A stretch of DNA of 12,994 nt, taken from the NCBI GenBank assembly GCA_035296905.1, contig DATHAA010000004.1, positions 1 through 12,994 of the forward strand, given 5' to 3'. A program made the translations under genes and the position numbers. Shown piece after piece: positions 12,808-12,994 of the stretch. Within the stretch, counting starts at the first letter, position 1. The number at the start of each line of letters is the position of its first letter. Under the pieces are notes generated by a model, which saw nothing but the letters and a program-made list of their open reading frames with translations, was not told the DNA's origin and did not search any database. The stretch is from DATEOR01 sp035296905 (lineage in GTDB: Bacteria > Actinomycetota > Thermoleophilia > Gaiellales > Gaiellaceae).

Positions 12808-12994
12808 CTACGTGAAGACGGCGTAGAGGATCACGCCGGCGAGAACCGCGACGCCGATCCAGATGAGCGGGAGGAGGCGGAAGGCAGCGCGCTCTCCTCG
12901 TGTCGGAGTCACGGACTTCACGAACTCCTGCTCCCGGGTCGGCGGCCGGGACAAACCGTCACGCCCGGTTGACGACGCGGAGATCGGGGAGCCC
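12808..12994 (-). CDS. Small membrane protein, C-terminal part (N-terminus uncertain or off the right edge)
   Basis: On the minus strand a frame open from the window edge ends at TAG 12808-12810. It reads SRPPTREQEFVKSVTPTRG followed by ERAAFRLLPLIWIGVAV and LAGVILYAVFT: a polar, basic N-terminal part and one membrane helix at the C-terminus. A start inside the window is possible (TTG at 12954, or one of two GTG codons in EFVKSV, the first with AGGAG just upstream), which would give a protein of 30-48 residues. The frame stays open to the edge, so a longer protein is equally possible. The family is not recognised. It converges with the peptidase gene, leaving 16 nt between the stops. Confidence 0.5.
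   Translation of the reverse strand, partial: GSPISASSTGRDGLSRPPTREQEFVKSVTPTRGERAAFRLLPLIWIGVAVLAGVILYAVFT

Noticed and set aside
12786..12812. Possible bidirectional terminator GTAGC...GCTAC between the convergent genes
   Set aside because: Only 5 bp of stem with a long loop and no T-tract on either strand; easily chance.

Overview
The window is GC-rich and gene-dense. It uses many GTG starts, short gene overlaps and almost no intergenic space. The gene families present (DipZ-like fusion, Cys-type CcmE, CGNS glutaredoxin paired with BolA, OmpR/PhoB two-component pair, cytoplasmic sulfite-oxidase-like enzyme with a flavin reductase) fit a free-living aerobic actinobacterium. My best guess is the Thermoleophilia (Gaiellales/Solirubrobacterales), but this rests on family resemblance and not on a marker gene.

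Layout. Positions 1-1019, minus strand: a molybdopterin sulfite-oxidase-like enzyme followed by a ferredoxin-NADP-reductase-like protein that runs off the left edge. Positions 1129-3367, plus: a small secreted protein of unknown function, then a response regulator and histidine kinase overlapping by 4 nt. Positions 3402-5042: a DipZ-like fusion (CcdA membrane domain, periplasmic thioredoxin with CVNC, C-terminal beta-rich domain). Positions 5108-5707: a membrane-anchored protein of unknown function. Positions 5747-5915: a broken small membrane protein gene carrying one frameshift and one nonsense codon. Positions 5947-6566: BolA and a monothiol glutaredoxin, overlapping by 4 nt. Minus strand 6563-7666: a TIM-barrel endonuclease-IV/sugar-isomerase-like protein, then a small two-helix membrane protein. 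Positions 7698-7943: a conserved-looking 81-aa protein. Positions 7980-11484: a cytochrome c maturation operon (ccmE, ccmF, a short ccmI-like gene, and a zinc-ribbon/membrane/coiled-coil protein). Positions 11598-12791: a secreted M23 peptidase with a long coiled coil. Positions 12808-12994, minus: the C-terminal part of a small membrane protein, cut by the right edge.

Functional theme. Much of the window concerns thiol redox and heme or Fe-S handling: DipZ moves electrons across the membrane, CcmE/CcmF/CcmI-like deliver and ligate heme to apocytochrome c, and BolA/glutaredoxin handle Fe-S clusters. The heme export and loading genes ccmA, ccmB, ccmC and ccmD, and a CcmH-type CxxC reductase, are not in the window, so the maturation system is split or incomplete here.

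The most notable non-coding signal is a recurring TANNNT hexamer 6 or 7 nt upstream of a start codon at five genes on both strands. This is the expected signature of leaderless transcripts. A near-perfect 24-bp palindrome upstream of the response regulator and a long hairpin just upstream of the M23 peptidase are the other unexplained structures. I did not see a CRISPR array, insertion sequence, tRNA, rRNA or an obviously new defence system.
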